NCBI GenBank assembly: GCA_015680685.1 | Contig: MNCI01035869.1 | Span: 127,937-191,936, forward strand | Source of the DNA: Gnetum montanum | Taxonomy: Eukaryota > Streptophyta > Gnetopsida > Gnetales > Gnetaceae | Length of the DNA stretch: 64,000 nucleotides | Reading direction: 5' to 3' | In this document: piece after piece, positions 1 to 11,100 of the stretch | Position numbering within the stretch: the stretch's first letter is position 1 | How the letters are laid out: the number at the start of each line of letters is the position of its first letter | Position numbers and translations under genes: made by a program | Notes under the pieces: generated by a model | Told to the model about the DNA's origin: nothing | Database searches by the model: none | The model's input: only the letters and a program-made list of their open reading frames with translations

Positions 1-660
1 CCTGTAGCTGCTGCTTGTCCGGCGTTCTCTGCGTCCTGCGGTTGAAACGGCTGTCCGGGGTTCCAGGCAAGAAGTTGGCATGACAACTGGCTGTATTCTC
101 TTTGCTTTTGATAATTCCTGTTCAGAAAACGCAGCAGAACAGAGAAGCCCTCCGGACAAGTGTTTGGCAAAATTATACATCAAATGTGAAATGATTTCCG
201 GGCGTAAAAACGCTTGGTTCCAACTGGCCTCACTACTGTGTTCTTGTTTCATCCACACTGCGTTTTTATTTTTGCTTTCCTTGACCTTGTTGCTGCAAAT
301 TCCAGTAAGTATTTTCTGGCACAGTAATGTTTATAGAGAATGGAGTTCCAGTAATGAATTGCTGAGAAAACCTGTTCCAATCTATCCACATACAGTATAT
401 TACTGAAACTGTTTTGTGGAATAATGAATTGCTTATTCTCATGTTTTCTTCCAATAATGCAAGCACCTCTGTAGCATTTGCTTGCATATATTATCAACCT
501 TTATTTGACACAGTCTTAATTTTTAAAAAGAAGCTTTTATCATCAGGATTATTTATCATTCTTTTCCCAAAAACTTCACAAGACTGGACTGTAAATTTTA
601 ACCAGAGATTTTCTGCTCATTTTTTTAAACAAATCCTTCTTGACTGCTCCATGTAATGGC
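1..660. other. Unassigned GC-richer segment
   Basis: This stretch is visibly richer in G+C and CpG than the DNA to its right. It has short open frames on both strands (for example 80-406 on plus and 249-497 on minus), but none resembles a protein I know. A GTAAGT splice-donor-like hexamer lies near 304 after a pyrimidine-rich stretch. The segment could be an exon or UTR edge of a gene extending left of the window, or the end of another transposon. I see no codon-level evidence that decides this. Confidence 0.3.
14..160. repeat. Inverted repeat, about 30-bp arms, GC-rich
   Basis: The left arm (14-43) and right arm (128-160) are imperfect reverse complements. Both carry CTTGTCCGG on the outside, TTCTCTG in the middle and a TGCGGTT or TGCGTT inner end, separated by an 84-base loop. 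The right arm has three extra bases. The pair could fold as a hairpin or be the ends of a small inverted-repeat transposon. No target duplication was found. Confidence 0.55.
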
Positions 661-1540
661 CAATTGTGCCAACAAGATGATATATATCCTTAGAGACAAA
701 ATTGATACGCTGATAGAGCACAATGTTAGAATTGTTTAACGATAAGTACTAGACATATCCAGTAGTATCTAATTTGAGGAAGTAGGTGTAAGAATCAAGA
801 TAAGGAAATCGTGAATCACTTGATGTAGCCTTAGATAGATACTATTCAGTATTATGTAGGTATCCAAACCAAAGGGAACAACTAAGGTATATCATAAATG
901 GGTTATGAAATAAGACTTGTGAAACTCTAGGGATTTATTACTAAGAAAGAATATAAAAAATGTATGTCCATCAAATTCAAGGGCTTATTAATTAGCTAGC
1001 CAAAGAGGAAGGAGAACTAAAAAGAATGAGAGAGTATGTGTGCAAAAGAGTATAATAGAGATCCCTCTATTTGCAAGTGGGATGTACATGCTTGTGATTC
1101 ATAGAAAGATGAGGATTCCATGGAGGAAGAGATTTAGAGAAAAACCTTGTTGATACAAAAATTATTCTAGACATTGTGGTAAAGGTAACAAAAATGTAGG
1201 ATTTAGTGGATGAAAAATTTATAATTACATTAAAAATAGTAGAAGATAAAATGAAATAGGCTCTTACAAATGAAAAAGAAAAAAGAAGAAAGAGACAGGG
1301 TGACAAGTATATAAGAAACAAGGAAAAGTTTTTATAATGAAAGAGGTTGTTGATTCCAATTTAGAGGAAGAAGATGGATGGGTCTTGTGCTAATATGTAC
1401 ATGCCAAGGAATGTTGTCCCATCATGTTACACATATAGGAATCATGAGCATATGCTTTGAACACTAAGTTCATTAAGAAGCAGATGCTTATGAAATTATC
1501 TTATCTACAAGGTAATTTTAGGTATTTTTTAGCATGAATA
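661..1540. other. AT-rich sequence, nothing recognised
   Basis: No open frame here resembles a known protein, and I found no repeat shared with the rest of the window. The minus-strand frame at 1067-1321 is low-complexity and hydrophobic, and I do not consider it a gene. The stretch may be more of the decayed gypsy gag that becomes recognisable from about 1541. Confidence 0.4.
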
Positions 1541-1970
1541 ATATTATTTAATTAAGGCTCCTCTTTAACCTTAAGAGTAGTACCATCAATAATGGAAAAA
1601 TCCATAGTCATTGGAGATATAATCACCAAGGTAGTAGTATGCTTATAGTAACTAGATCTTTATGGGTGTTATGTCCAATAGTTTTTTTTCTAGTGGAGCT
1701 ACATCATCCTCTTACTATTATTACCTACCAAAATCAAATAGAGTTGCTACTTCATACATGGAATCATCTTCCTATGTGCCTCATCATCCTCCAATGCACC
1801 CTTAACACTTCCACACTTTTCTTCTTTTAACACCACCTTCACTAATACAAGGTGAGATACCATCATAGTTACAATAAAAGAATGCAATAAGAGCCATTAA
1901 CATGCAAATGGACAATAGTTCTAATGGCTTTGAGCACAAGCGTCAAAACATCCCTTCTTTAGAGAGGTTT
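1541..1970 (+). pseudogene. Athila/Tat-type gag C-terminal remnant
   Basis: This segment aligns by eye with the gag C-terminal/linker part of the B element (about 38790-39115). Shared features in order are a GTAGTAGTATGCTTA core, a Tyr/Gln-rich stretch, a run of Tyr, Ser, Pro and His residues, and a short ILQGE-like stretch before the protease linker. Reading is broken by several stops, many of them one C-to-T change from Gln. Nothing upstream extends the gag, and on the right it is cut at 1971 where the family F LTR begins. It is therefore probably older than that insertion. Gag would form the particle of the retrotransposon; this piece is not functional. Confidence 0.55.
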
Positions 1971-2469
1971 TATCATAACCTAAAAATTTACATAGGTTTA
2001 ATTATTTAATTTAATACATGTATTGAATTAATTAATGCTATTATATACATTTCAATAAGTCAACTTTAATTTTCTTAAGTAAATCATAAGATTATATTAT
2101 TGTAGTTACTATTGTTGTTGTCTTTGTTTTTCCTATTACCTTACATAAGTGAATGCAATCTTATTGTTAGAGTATTTTATTAAAGTTGTATATCCTTTAC
2201 TTTTACTAGTATTTGAGCTAGTCATAGATCCACTATCTAGTTACCTATATACATTTTTTTGTTAATTACCATACTTTTACAAGTACTTGACCATGCATAT
2301 TTTATTCTTTATGCATAATCAATTATGTATATTTGATCTTTATTATGCACATTCAGTTATGCATATTTATTCTTTATTATTTACATTTAGTTTATTTTAT
2401 TATGCACATGTGATTATATTATACTTTGTTCATGGAGCATTTTGGATCCTAACCCTATCCAAGCCATAT
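1971..2469 (+). repeat. Family F LTR, truncated (probable 5' LTR of the outer chromovirus)
   Basis: It aligns along its whole length with 55677-56170. The match starts at TATCATAACC (TGTCATAACT in the other copy) and runs to the shared GGATCCTAACCCTAT and GCCATAT. It stops exactly where the reverse G element begins at 2470, whereas the other copy continues past that point, so this LTR was interrupted by the G insertion. Both copies lie in the same orientation on either side of chromovirus integrase fragments. That arrangement suggests they are the 5' and 3' LTRs of one element, but a separate solo insertion cannot be excluded. Confidence 0.65.
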
Positions 2470-3681
2470 TGATAGGGGTCTTGTTAGTGTTGAACCAATG
2501 AGATTTATCATGTAAATCATAATGTGATCCAATTATAATCTTTAAGGATGATGTTGAATGAATTACCACGAACACTTATGTATATTGTTGCATTCAAGAA
2601 ATATAAAAGAGATTATAATACATATGATTTAGTTAGAAACTTGTGTTTCCAAGGTGAGGGATAGAGAAAATATTTATGATTTTATATTTTATAATTTTTA
2701 TGGATTTTATATTTATAAGAAACAAATAATAAACACACATGCATTGTAATCCCACTTGGGGATAGGTGCAATGCTCTTGTAGTAATCCTTCATGGGGATA
2801 GGTGTAATAGCATATACAAATGTAATTAAAATGGCTCTTAGTCGTAACCTCAATGGCCCAACACCATGCTATAGATTTATGACCTCCTTGGGTAAGGGTG
2901 AATTGTCATAGCTTATGAAAATGAGAATCAAAAAAATATTTTTTTGGTTTTAATGTTTTATATTATTTTTGGTGTTTTAATATTTAAGGCATCAATGGTC
3001 AAACAAGAAAAAACCATAAGCTTTATTCAATGTGTAAACACTAAACTCTACATCGACTAAAAAATTTTGAACTACATAAGCATGGTAGTACTTAAACAAA
3101 GTCTAGCTGAACTTGTGAAAGAGATGGCTCAAAATACACATAAAATAATAAGGAAGAGCTCTTCATATGAAATGAGATGCCAAAAGCTAAAATGAAATGC
3201 TTGAAATTAAGTTATTTCATATGAGAGCTTATCTAGGTATTTATAGTTTTTTCAACACAACAATAGGGGTTTTCTAACACCTAGGCTCATCAGTGTAACC
3301 TAGACATCCTAGAGATACATCAGAGGAAGTAGAGAGGCAACAAGAGTTAAACTAGGGTACAAAGTGGGGTGTGTTAGTGTCCCTGTGCTGACACAAGGGA
3401 TGCACTGATGTAGGGTAGTTAGTGCACCCTTGACCCCATAGATACTTTACCCACATTTCTTGGATGAAATCTAGGACACTAAGAACATGCTAGAAGCTTC
3501 AGAATGCCTTTGAATGAAGTTGGAAACATCTTGGGAAGCCCAAAACATGCATCAATCTTATAAGTGTGAAGAAGAAGGCTAGGATTTAAATCTAGGAAGT
3601 AGAAACCTCAATAATGACAAAAAAAGAAATAATAAATAAAGAGTGCTTGAAACACATCCTAGATCTATGGATGACTCATCA
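2470..3681 (-). repeat. 3' LTR of reverse G element (G1)
   Basis: Read on the minus strand the LTR begins TGATGAG at 3681 and ends CCCCTATCA at 2470 (CCCTTATCA in the copy at 24714). It aligns with the three other G LTRs (24714-25713, 26215-27484, 53212-54178), sharing the AAACACACATGCATTG core and the AT-rich stretch around it. Bases 3682-3732, read in reverse, match the sequence before the forward 3' LTR (up to 53211), which shows this copy is the 3' LTR and not a solo LTR. Confidence 0.8.
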
Positions 3682-3692
3682 TTCCCTTATAA
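3682..3692 (-). other. Polypurine tract of reverse G element
   Basis: The minus strand reads ATAAGGGAA directly before the TGATGAG LTR start. The forward G copy has a comparable purine tract (GGAGAAA) before its 3' LTR at 53212. This is the usual site for priming plus-strand DNA. Confidence 0.5.
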
Positions 3693-3732
3693 ATGAGTTA
3701 AGTTAGTTCCATAGCTTTAATGTCCAAAATAG

Positions 3733-4640
3733 TGTTGGTTTTTTTTAGAGTAGAAGATAATAATTTATGATTTTTATAAGAGTTTATTTAAATAAAATAT
3801 AGGAATTTTTTGGATTAATGGATAATTGTAATGTTATTTTGGCCCTAATCCATATATATATTTAATTTTTTGGGTTATCTCATCATTAGGGCTATATTGT
3901 GTTACTTTTAGTCAACTTTGACCCACTTGTCACATATATATATCCAAGGCATATCTTGCAAATTTCTATAATGAAATCATCAATTTAATTTGAGCAAAAA
4001 TTTTTCTATTTTATCATCAATTCATTAATCTTTTAGAAATTCAAAAATTCATCAACATCATTCATTCTTATTTACTTAATCTTGGAAGTTGAATAGTTAG
4101 AATTGTGGGAATTTACTATTTTAATTATATCTTTGTCATTTTGAAATATTTTTTAGTGATTCTAAATTTATTTGAAATCTAGAATAGGTAGCTACATTTA
4201 GTTAAAATTTCATCTCAATATCTATTACAATTAGGGAGATATTCGCTTTGAGATTTGGTATATTTTTTGAGTCTTAAAATTTTATCAAAATGAATGATGG
4301 CCAATGATTGGATTATTTCTCCCTCATATCATAATGATTTGATGTAATTCTAGATTTATTTGAAATATAATATATGTAGGAAGGTTTATTTAAAATGTTA
4401 TTATTAAAAACTCAATAACTCTTGAGCTATTATCTCTCAAATTTTCACTATTAGAATTACTTTGATTTCTGATACATTGAAAAGAACATAATATAATCTT
4501 AGATTCTAGATAACTTTTGTAGTACTTATTTCTAAATTATAGATAAATTCCTAAGTTCTCCAAAAATAAAAATTTTATTAGCTTATTCATTATGATGTTA
4601 AGATAACCAAGCAATTCTTTCATTGCCTAAAATTCCTTCA
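3733..4640 (+). repeat. 5' LTR of copia element
   Basis: It begins TGTTGG and ends CCTTCA. It aligns along its length with 15218-16117, sharing the AGAGTAGAAGA start, the CATATATATATTTAATTTTT block, CATATATATCCAAG and the final CCTAAAATT. The many substitutions and small gaps indicate an old insertion. Confidence 0.88.
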
Positions 4641-4642
4641 CT

Positions 4643-4653
4643 TGGTATCATAA
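4643..4653 (+). other. Copia primer-binding site (initiator Met tRNA)
   Basis: TGGTATCATAA begins two bases after the LTR end. It matches the usual plant copia primer site TGGTATCAGAG in its first eight bases. Confidence 0.75.
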
Positions 4654-4684
4654 GGCTAAGTTTATCTTCAAAAATGAGCATAAA

Positions 4685-5267
4685 TGTGAGAGATGTCCTA
4701 GAGTGGTGGTTTTCTTGGGCTCTCCCCATGGTTCGGGGGCCATGGAACACTCTGAGGTACCCTCAGGTTACTCTCAAGTGTTAGAAAACCCACCCCGGCT
4801 TGGTGGTACCAAGCTAGCAATAGGACACCCTCTTGTTGCAACTCTCTTCTAAGTCCTCTTCATTTCCCTCTTCACCGTGGAGAACTACATGGCCCTAATT
4901 CTACAACGGTTGTAGATATGTAGGTAGCCAAGATTGGATAGTTTTTGTGCAGTGCCAGGCGACACTTTGTACCAGATCATGAGGGATTTGGGGGTGAGGC
5001 ACCTCCCCTTGTAGGTGCATCGTCTCCCCTCCCACCAATGTTGTCTACAAGGTTATGTGTGTGCTTGTTTGCTTGGTCCTCACTTTGGAGTTGGTTACCC
5101 TTCATGAGGTGCATGGTCATGTACATTAAGAAGCTATGTTTCTGCCTGCACTCACTTGTGAGATGCTTGCTTACTTGAGGCGTATTCCCCAGGTCTTCTA
5201 CCCTAGATCCATTGGATCTTCGTGAATTCCTTGGGATGCTGGACAATGTTGGGGCAACGTTGTTACA
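4685..5267 (+). repeat. 5' LTR of the non-coding element
   Basis: This is one of a 583-base pair. It starts TGTGAGAGATGTCCTAGAGT and ends in TTGTTACA. Landmarks shared with 10513-11095 include CCCCATGGTTCGGGGGCCAT and GTGCATGGTCATGT. No convincing TATA box was found. Confidence 0.92.
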
Positions 5268-5269
5268 GA

Positions 5270-5280
5270 TGGTATCAAAG
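5270..5280 (+). other. Primer-binding site of the non-coding element
   Basis: TGGTATCAAAG lies two bases after the 5' LTR. It matches the initiator-Met primer site TGGTATCAGAG with one G-to-A change. Confidence 0.75.
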
Positions 5281-8200
5281 TGTTTTGAAATTGTGTTGGG
5301 ATATGGTTGTGCTCTTTGGTTGTGTTACTCCATTGAGCTTGTTTGGTTAATGGTCCCTTCAAATTGATACCTAGTTGATCTAGGATCATATCCTTGTGTA
5401 TTTTTGAAGAGTTTCCTGATGGCAATGTTCTCCACTCCTCATGAGGGGATAGATGAGAAATTGTGAGCAACTAATGTATGTTGCTCTCCGTGAGGATATA
5501 AACGATGGCGTTGTGGTGATGTCCTTCACTTGTGTACTTGTGGTTGGACTTGTTGTGATTGTATGCAATATGGTTGAGAGGAGTTTTACTAGCAACTTAG
5601 GAATTTTGTTACTCAAGGAGCTCTCATCTCAGGTCTCCAGTGATTCATCTAGGATGAATCGGACCCAGTCTCCACTCGGTTTCCACCCAAATGACATGTT
5701 TCGAGATGGAATTTGTTGAATCGTGCAAGATATGATATCCTTGGCATTCCCACTCACCCTAGATACAGTGAGTATGGGGAAAATACCAATTGGGATAAGA
5801 TGGTTTTCAGGTACCTCAGGATGGAGGTCCTTTGGACATGTGCTCTTGGTGAGCCTTGTTTTGGGTGGACTAAGACTGTTGCTAGTAGACTTCGTACATT
5901 TGTGCTTGCGATTGTATGTTTGTCTATTTGTGTATGCGTGTCGTCTTATTTGTGCTTTCAAATTTTGCATGCATGTTATCTCGGTTGTTTCTATCGTTCG
6001 TAACGCAAGGCTTAATGTTTTACCTGGTATGATGGTTATTTTTGGGAACGTTAAGGATGCAATGGTTGTTAGTGTCATTCCCAAGCCAAATGTTTGTTGT
6101 CTTGTTTGAAAACTTCTTGTGCATGAGGCATGATTGCCCTTAATGTTGATCCTTGTGAGTTGTGCTCCTTTGTTGAGCTAGTGGTGTTGCCCTTGGGCTC
6201 GTGGCATCAGTATTTTGATTGGTGACATTTGTTAGTCACTCTAATTTGAAGACTATTGGTGTGGGTCATCCTGTTGTTGGTTCTTGTTGAGACCGCACCT
6301 ATTTTGATAAGAGTCTTCTTGTGAACGCATCCTTTTGTGATGTTGCGCATTGTTGCGAGAATTGGTTTGATGTAGACTTGTTGTTGGATAGACCTTGGTC
6401 TTCCACCTTATTTTTGGGTTGAGATGATGATTGTCTATTGCCCATGACTCGTACGATTATGTTGAGATTTTGGTCCTGGTTGAGGCCAGTGTTAGTTGTT
6501 GGGAATGATTATTGTGTATGAATCTTGAAATTTTGAGAAGAGTGCTATCTCTCTCTTGGTGTGCCTCATAATGAAATCGTTTGTTTGAGTGGGGATCAAA
6601 TTCCTCCATCAATGTTTTGCATGATTGATCTTTATGCATGTTGCTCAGGTCTTGAATTTTATGATGTGCAAGAGTGATATGAATTTGTTATATGATCATG
6701 CTTGATGGTTGTGAATGAGGCTAATGTGCTAATCGTGTTCCTGCTAACTTCTATGTTTCTAAGCTTGTGTCTCAGTGTTTACAGGTAGCACAGGTACAAA
6801 GATGCAGCCAGTGGTGACCTTAGTTGATTCTGTAAGCACTATGTCTATGGGGAAGATATGTGCTCCTGAGACCTTCATGAATTGATTACTTTGTTTCAAA
6901 ATCCCAACATTGGGTTGCGAATTTATCAGTACCTTGGCTGTGATGGATCAGTAGGTACATTATGATTTGTTTGCTTCTCAGTGCTAGGGGAGCACTAATA
7001 GAGGATGGTGATCTATCCTAGACCCTACATATATTGGGCTAGCAAATGGCATGAAATGGTATCCTTGGCCATGCCGGATACTGATGGCCCAGGAGTGGCC
7101 AATGTAATGAGGTCCCACTATGGTAGGATGGTGGATACCCAATTGGTGTGTTTCGTTATTCGATCATTGCGTTCGTGTCTTGAATCATTTTTGTTTGAGG
7201 TTACCCATGTAGTGGGTTCAGTGCGATGTTAGATCATGTATCTTTTGAGACAGTGGTGCAATGATAGATGATTGTTTATGCTTCATGATAGAGATAGGTT
7301 TTTCTCAAAATAGCATGGTTCTTCATGGTATGCTCTTGGTGGCCTAAATTCTCTAGCCTAGGATGGGCTTGGGTAGTTTTCCTATAGCCTTGGGTAGCAT
7401 TCCTAAATATCATGTATGTTTCCATATATGAATGTAATCCTATCCTTGGGTGTGTGAAATGTACCCTTGTGGTATTCTCAATTCGGTTGTATGAACTCAA
7501 AAGTGTTGGATGTATTGCCTATGTGACTCAATTGTCTCCTGATTGTAGGCCTATGCCACACCTCATGACAAGGCCAAGCTTGATGTATGTTGTTTTCCTG
7601 GTGCTTGTTTTGAAGTGCCCTTGCTATATGTTGTAAATGGCCCTTGTGCCTTGATGTATAATTCTGCTAAAAACCTCATAAGAAATGCATCAGTTGTGAT
7701 ACATTGGTGTAACGAACGGACCAGGGCATGTACTTGCCCATTATGCTCTTGAACTAGTGCCATGTGTTCTTGATGATGTTGGCATGCTTGGATGGTATAT
7801 GCTTGGTGAACGTCCTTGAGACGGGACAAATCTTGGGAACACATTCTCTTGTGTTCCTGGACTGGCAAAGATCTTGTCCACAGATGATCGAGGGTGACTA
7901 AAGTTCAAATCAATGTGATTCCTAGTGGTGGATTTGAGTCGAGTTCTGAGTATTGGCACCTAGACTTGTTCTTCCATGTTGGAAGAAATCGGGGAGCAGC
8001 TGTCCAAACGTTGGGATGGTGGTCCGTCCTTGAATAAATGACGTTATAGATACAGAAATTATGATTTCTCTTGGTGGCCTTGCTTGGTGGGCTTGAATGT
8101 GCTCAAAGCACTTGAGTCGATGCTCTCATGATTGGGGGCTTCTAATGATTTGTGCATGTTCGTGGGCTCTCGTGACTAATTACCTTTGGTGCTTTGGAGA

Positions 8201-10497
8201 GCTATGATGCGCTCTCATAGATTGGGACTTATTGGTGCGTTTTTTGTCTATGGTGTGATTTCGTTATTGGGAACTCATTGTGCCTAATAGGCTATGGTGT
8301 CTTGCTAAATTTTCACATGTACTCTGTCCCTTATGTACACTGATGTATCATGTAGTCCCTCCCGGATGTATTGTTCCATGTCTTTGGTGTGAGGTTAATT
8401 CATGTTGGTGTTCTCACCTCCCTAGTGGGATAGTAGAGTTGATCAGGATATTATGTGGTGAATCCTTAATTTTATGAGGGATCATTCTTGATTTCAATGG
8501 ATGCCCTCTTCAGTTCCTGAAATAATAAGGTAGGTGGTATTGAGACGGTTGTCTCCTATAAGAAGTTGATGTTTGGGACTTGTTCCTAGCTGTGGTCCCA
8601 TGTTCGTGAACTCGTGTGGTCTTGTTCTCAGAGACAGAATGTTGTTACCCTAGTGAAATTCATGAAACCTCCTTTGTGAGGTTGTGTTGTTGATGTAAAT
8701 TAAAGATACATATTGCTCTTTGTGTAAGCAAGGCATGATATTGTGTACTTAGTTTTGGGGGCTTCGGAGGAACTTCCTTGTTGGGGTTCTCTGGTAGACC
8801 ATCCTTATTGTAAACCCTTCGAGGATGAATTGTTGTGTTTGAGTAGTAAATGATGTTGATGAAAGCCCATTCCATGTAAAAATATCTTGAGGACCTGGTC
8901 CTCCTATGGGCAACATGTTGTTGCTGACTTGTGTTTGTTGTTTGGGTTGAGTGATAATAGGTAGTGGTGTGGCCTTGTCCACCACAAATTGATGTAAATG
9001 GGCTTGACTGGGATGTATGAAACAAAAACCTAGATCTCCCAAGATGAAACAGAAATCCCTCTTGATCAAAGGGATGAACTGCTTGGTGTCTTGAGTTGTT
9101 CTCAAAGGGAAAATTGAAATTGGGTAAGACTTGTGAACCCATGTCTTCCCTCAGCTAGTGACAGTTTCACGATATGGTTCTATTGGCTATATTGACTACT
9201 TGGGTGTGTATGATGGTTAAGATGTAGTTGGGTTGCTATACTTACCTATGGAAGAAACCTCCCAAAGAGGATCCTTCTTGCAAGTGCAAAATCTACTGAA
9301 AGGTGTTGATCGTCAGACTAGCAGTTGTTCTTGATATAGTGGGGAAATGCAAATTCTGAGAACGTTGATGTTCCTTGGAGAATTCATGATCTATTTACTC
9401 TTTGAGGTGACTCTATATTCGTTCTTGGACCTAGTGTTCAGAAAATGGTGCTTGTCCCATAACTTGGTGTGGGAAGGATATCTTGCATGTGACAAATGTG
9501 GGTGATCCTTCTCCACGAAGGGGATATTATGGTTGCATTCAATGATGTGCTTACAACTGATATGAGATAGGTGATGGAGGATTGTCATGGGGTTGGCTGC
9601 TCAATTGTCCCTTGTTCTAACATTCAAGTAGGCATTCTCGATGTTGGACAATCACAAGAGGTGTTGATGATAGTTGGGACTTATTGTATGTTAGCCTCCT
9701 GAAGAACTTTTCAAATAGATTTTTGGATCTTCTCTCTTGTTGGAATACTATGGAATGATGAATGATGAATTGAGGCATGCAATGCTGGTGTTTGCAGACA
9801 GCAAGGTTAAGCTCAAAAGATCTGCTCTTGTACCTTGTTTTTAATGCTTGACTCCCTTCATACTAGCTTGAACAAACATGATGAGAAAAAGAGAATGCAC
9901 ATGGTACCAATGCATGTGGAATTAGTGCTTAGATGGTTGCACCGGTGAGACCCCATGGGTCTCAATGCGAGTAGTAGAACATGGAGTTCTAGCAAGCATG
10001 AGTTGCTTATGGAGACATGGCTCTTAGGAGTATGTCCTCCCTCTTTGTGTGATGTTCCCAAGTCCCTCACCATGAGTAGTGGCCCTGGTGAGCCCTCAAA
10101 AAAAAAATCAATGGGTGCTGAGATGCCATTCATAGAGGAACTCGGTAGGACTCTTGGCAGAGGAGCTGTCTTCTTGCATAAGTATGGGTTTACGTAAGAA
10201 GCTATGTCTCTAGACCCTCAGAAGTGATGGATCTAGGGGATGCCTTAGAGACATTGGCCCTTTGGGTTGGACTCTCCCGCTCGTATAGAGAAGGGAACTT
10301 TTGGGCTTCCTCCAATTATCCTTGTGTTTCATGCAAGGCGTTGGATGGAAGGACATATCAGGTGTTGGGGTTGGTACCTTTCTTCAAGCCTAGTGTCTAA
10401 GGAGTTGACGGATCCTCAGAATTGACAGAGTTTTGAATCCATTTAGAAGTGTACACTTGAAGCTATCCTAGCCTCCGCTCCAAGGACATTGCTTCTT
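5281..10497. other. Interior of the non-coding element, no protein recognised
   Basis: Six-frame inspection shows only short frames. The longest is minus strand 8660-9142 (160 residues), Gln/Thr/His-rich with no recognised motif. No zinc knuckle, DSG protease, RT or integrase motif is present. The plus strand is strongly G+T biased, with many TTG and GTTGTG runs, so minus-strand frames look Gln/His/Thr-rich by composition alone. CpG is better preserved than in the flanking copia, consistent with a younger insertion. A conserved RNA role (packaging, priming) is plausible but not shown. Confidence 0.6.
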
Positions 10498-10512
10498 TGT
10501 GTGGGGGAGGAT
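10498..10512 (+). other. Polypurine tract of the non-coding element
   Basis: GTGTGGGGGAGGAT directly precedes the 3' LTR start TGTGAGAG. This is the expected position and composition for plus-strand priming. Confidence 0.75.
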
Positions 10513-11095
10513 TGTGAGAGATGTCCTAGAGTGGTGGTTCTCTTGGGCTCTCCCCATGGTTCGGGGGCCATGGAACACTCTGAGGCACCCTTGGGTGACT
10601 CTCAAGTGTTAGAAAACCCACCTCAGCTTAGTGGTACCAAGCTAGCAATAGGACACCCTCCTGTTGCAACTCTCTTCTAAGTCCTCTTCATTCCCCTCTT
10701 CACCGCGGAGAACTACATGGCCTTGATTCTACGACGGTCGTAGATATGTAGGCAGCCAAGACTAGATAGTTTTGATGCGGTGCCAGGCCACACTTTGTAC
10801 TAGATCATAAGGGATTTGGGGGTGAGGCACCTCCCCTTGTAGGTGCATCATCTTCTCTCACACCGATGTTGTCTACAAGGTTGTGTGTGTGCTTTTTTGC
10901 TTGGTCCTGGCTTTGGAGTTGGTTACCCTCCATGAGGTGCATGGTCATGTGCGTTAAGAAGCTATGCTTCTACCTGCATTCACTTGTGAGATGCTTGCTT
11001 AATTGAGGCATATTCCCTAGGTCTTCTGCCCCAGATCCATTGGATCTTCGTGAATTCCTTGGGGTTCCAGACAACGTTGGGGCAAGATTGTTACA
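10513..11095 (+). repeat. 3' LTR of the non-coding element
   Basis: It has the same length as the 5' LTR (583 bases) and is colinear with almost no gaps. Most differences are transitions. The end TTACA is followed by the duplicated target ATAAA. Confidence 0.92.
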
Positions 11096-11100
11096 ATAAA

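Larger units (their letters stand above)
4685..11095 (+). mobile_element. Non-coding 6.4-kb LTR element (LARD-like), nested in copia gag
   Basis: Two direct LTRs of 583 bases each (4685-5267 and 10513-11095) flank about 5.2 kb with no recognisable gag or pol. The LTRs begin TGTGAGAG and end TTACA. A TGGTATCAAAG primer site follows the first LTR, and a GTGTGGGGGAGG purine tract precedes the second. The target duplication ATAAA (4680-4684 and 11096-11100) is perfect. By eye the LTRs differ at about 40-50 positions (roughly 92% identity), making this one of the youngest insertions. It must have moved with proteins supplied by another element. Its interior is richer in G, T and CpG than the surrounding DNA. 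Confidence 0.9.

Noticed and set aside
80-406. 108-codon open frame on plus near the left edge
   Set aside because: It overlaps the inverted repeat, has no recognised motif, and a similar length frame exists on the other strand (249-497). Not called as a gene.
3682-3732. Possibility that 2470-3681 is a solo LTR with flank to its right
   Set aside because: The 51 bases to its right match, in reverse, the sequence preceding the forward 3' LTR (before 53212), so it is the 3' LTR of a larger element.
5629-6109. Overlapping 151-, 128- and 96-codon frames on both strands
   Set aside because: Open in several frames at once because of composition, no similarity to gag or pol, no starts with consistent context.
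8660-9142. 160-codon minus-strand frame in the non-coding LTR element
   Set aside because: Gln/His/Thr-rich as expected from the G+T bias of the opposite strand; no motif; overlapping minus frame of 118 codons. Treated as chance.
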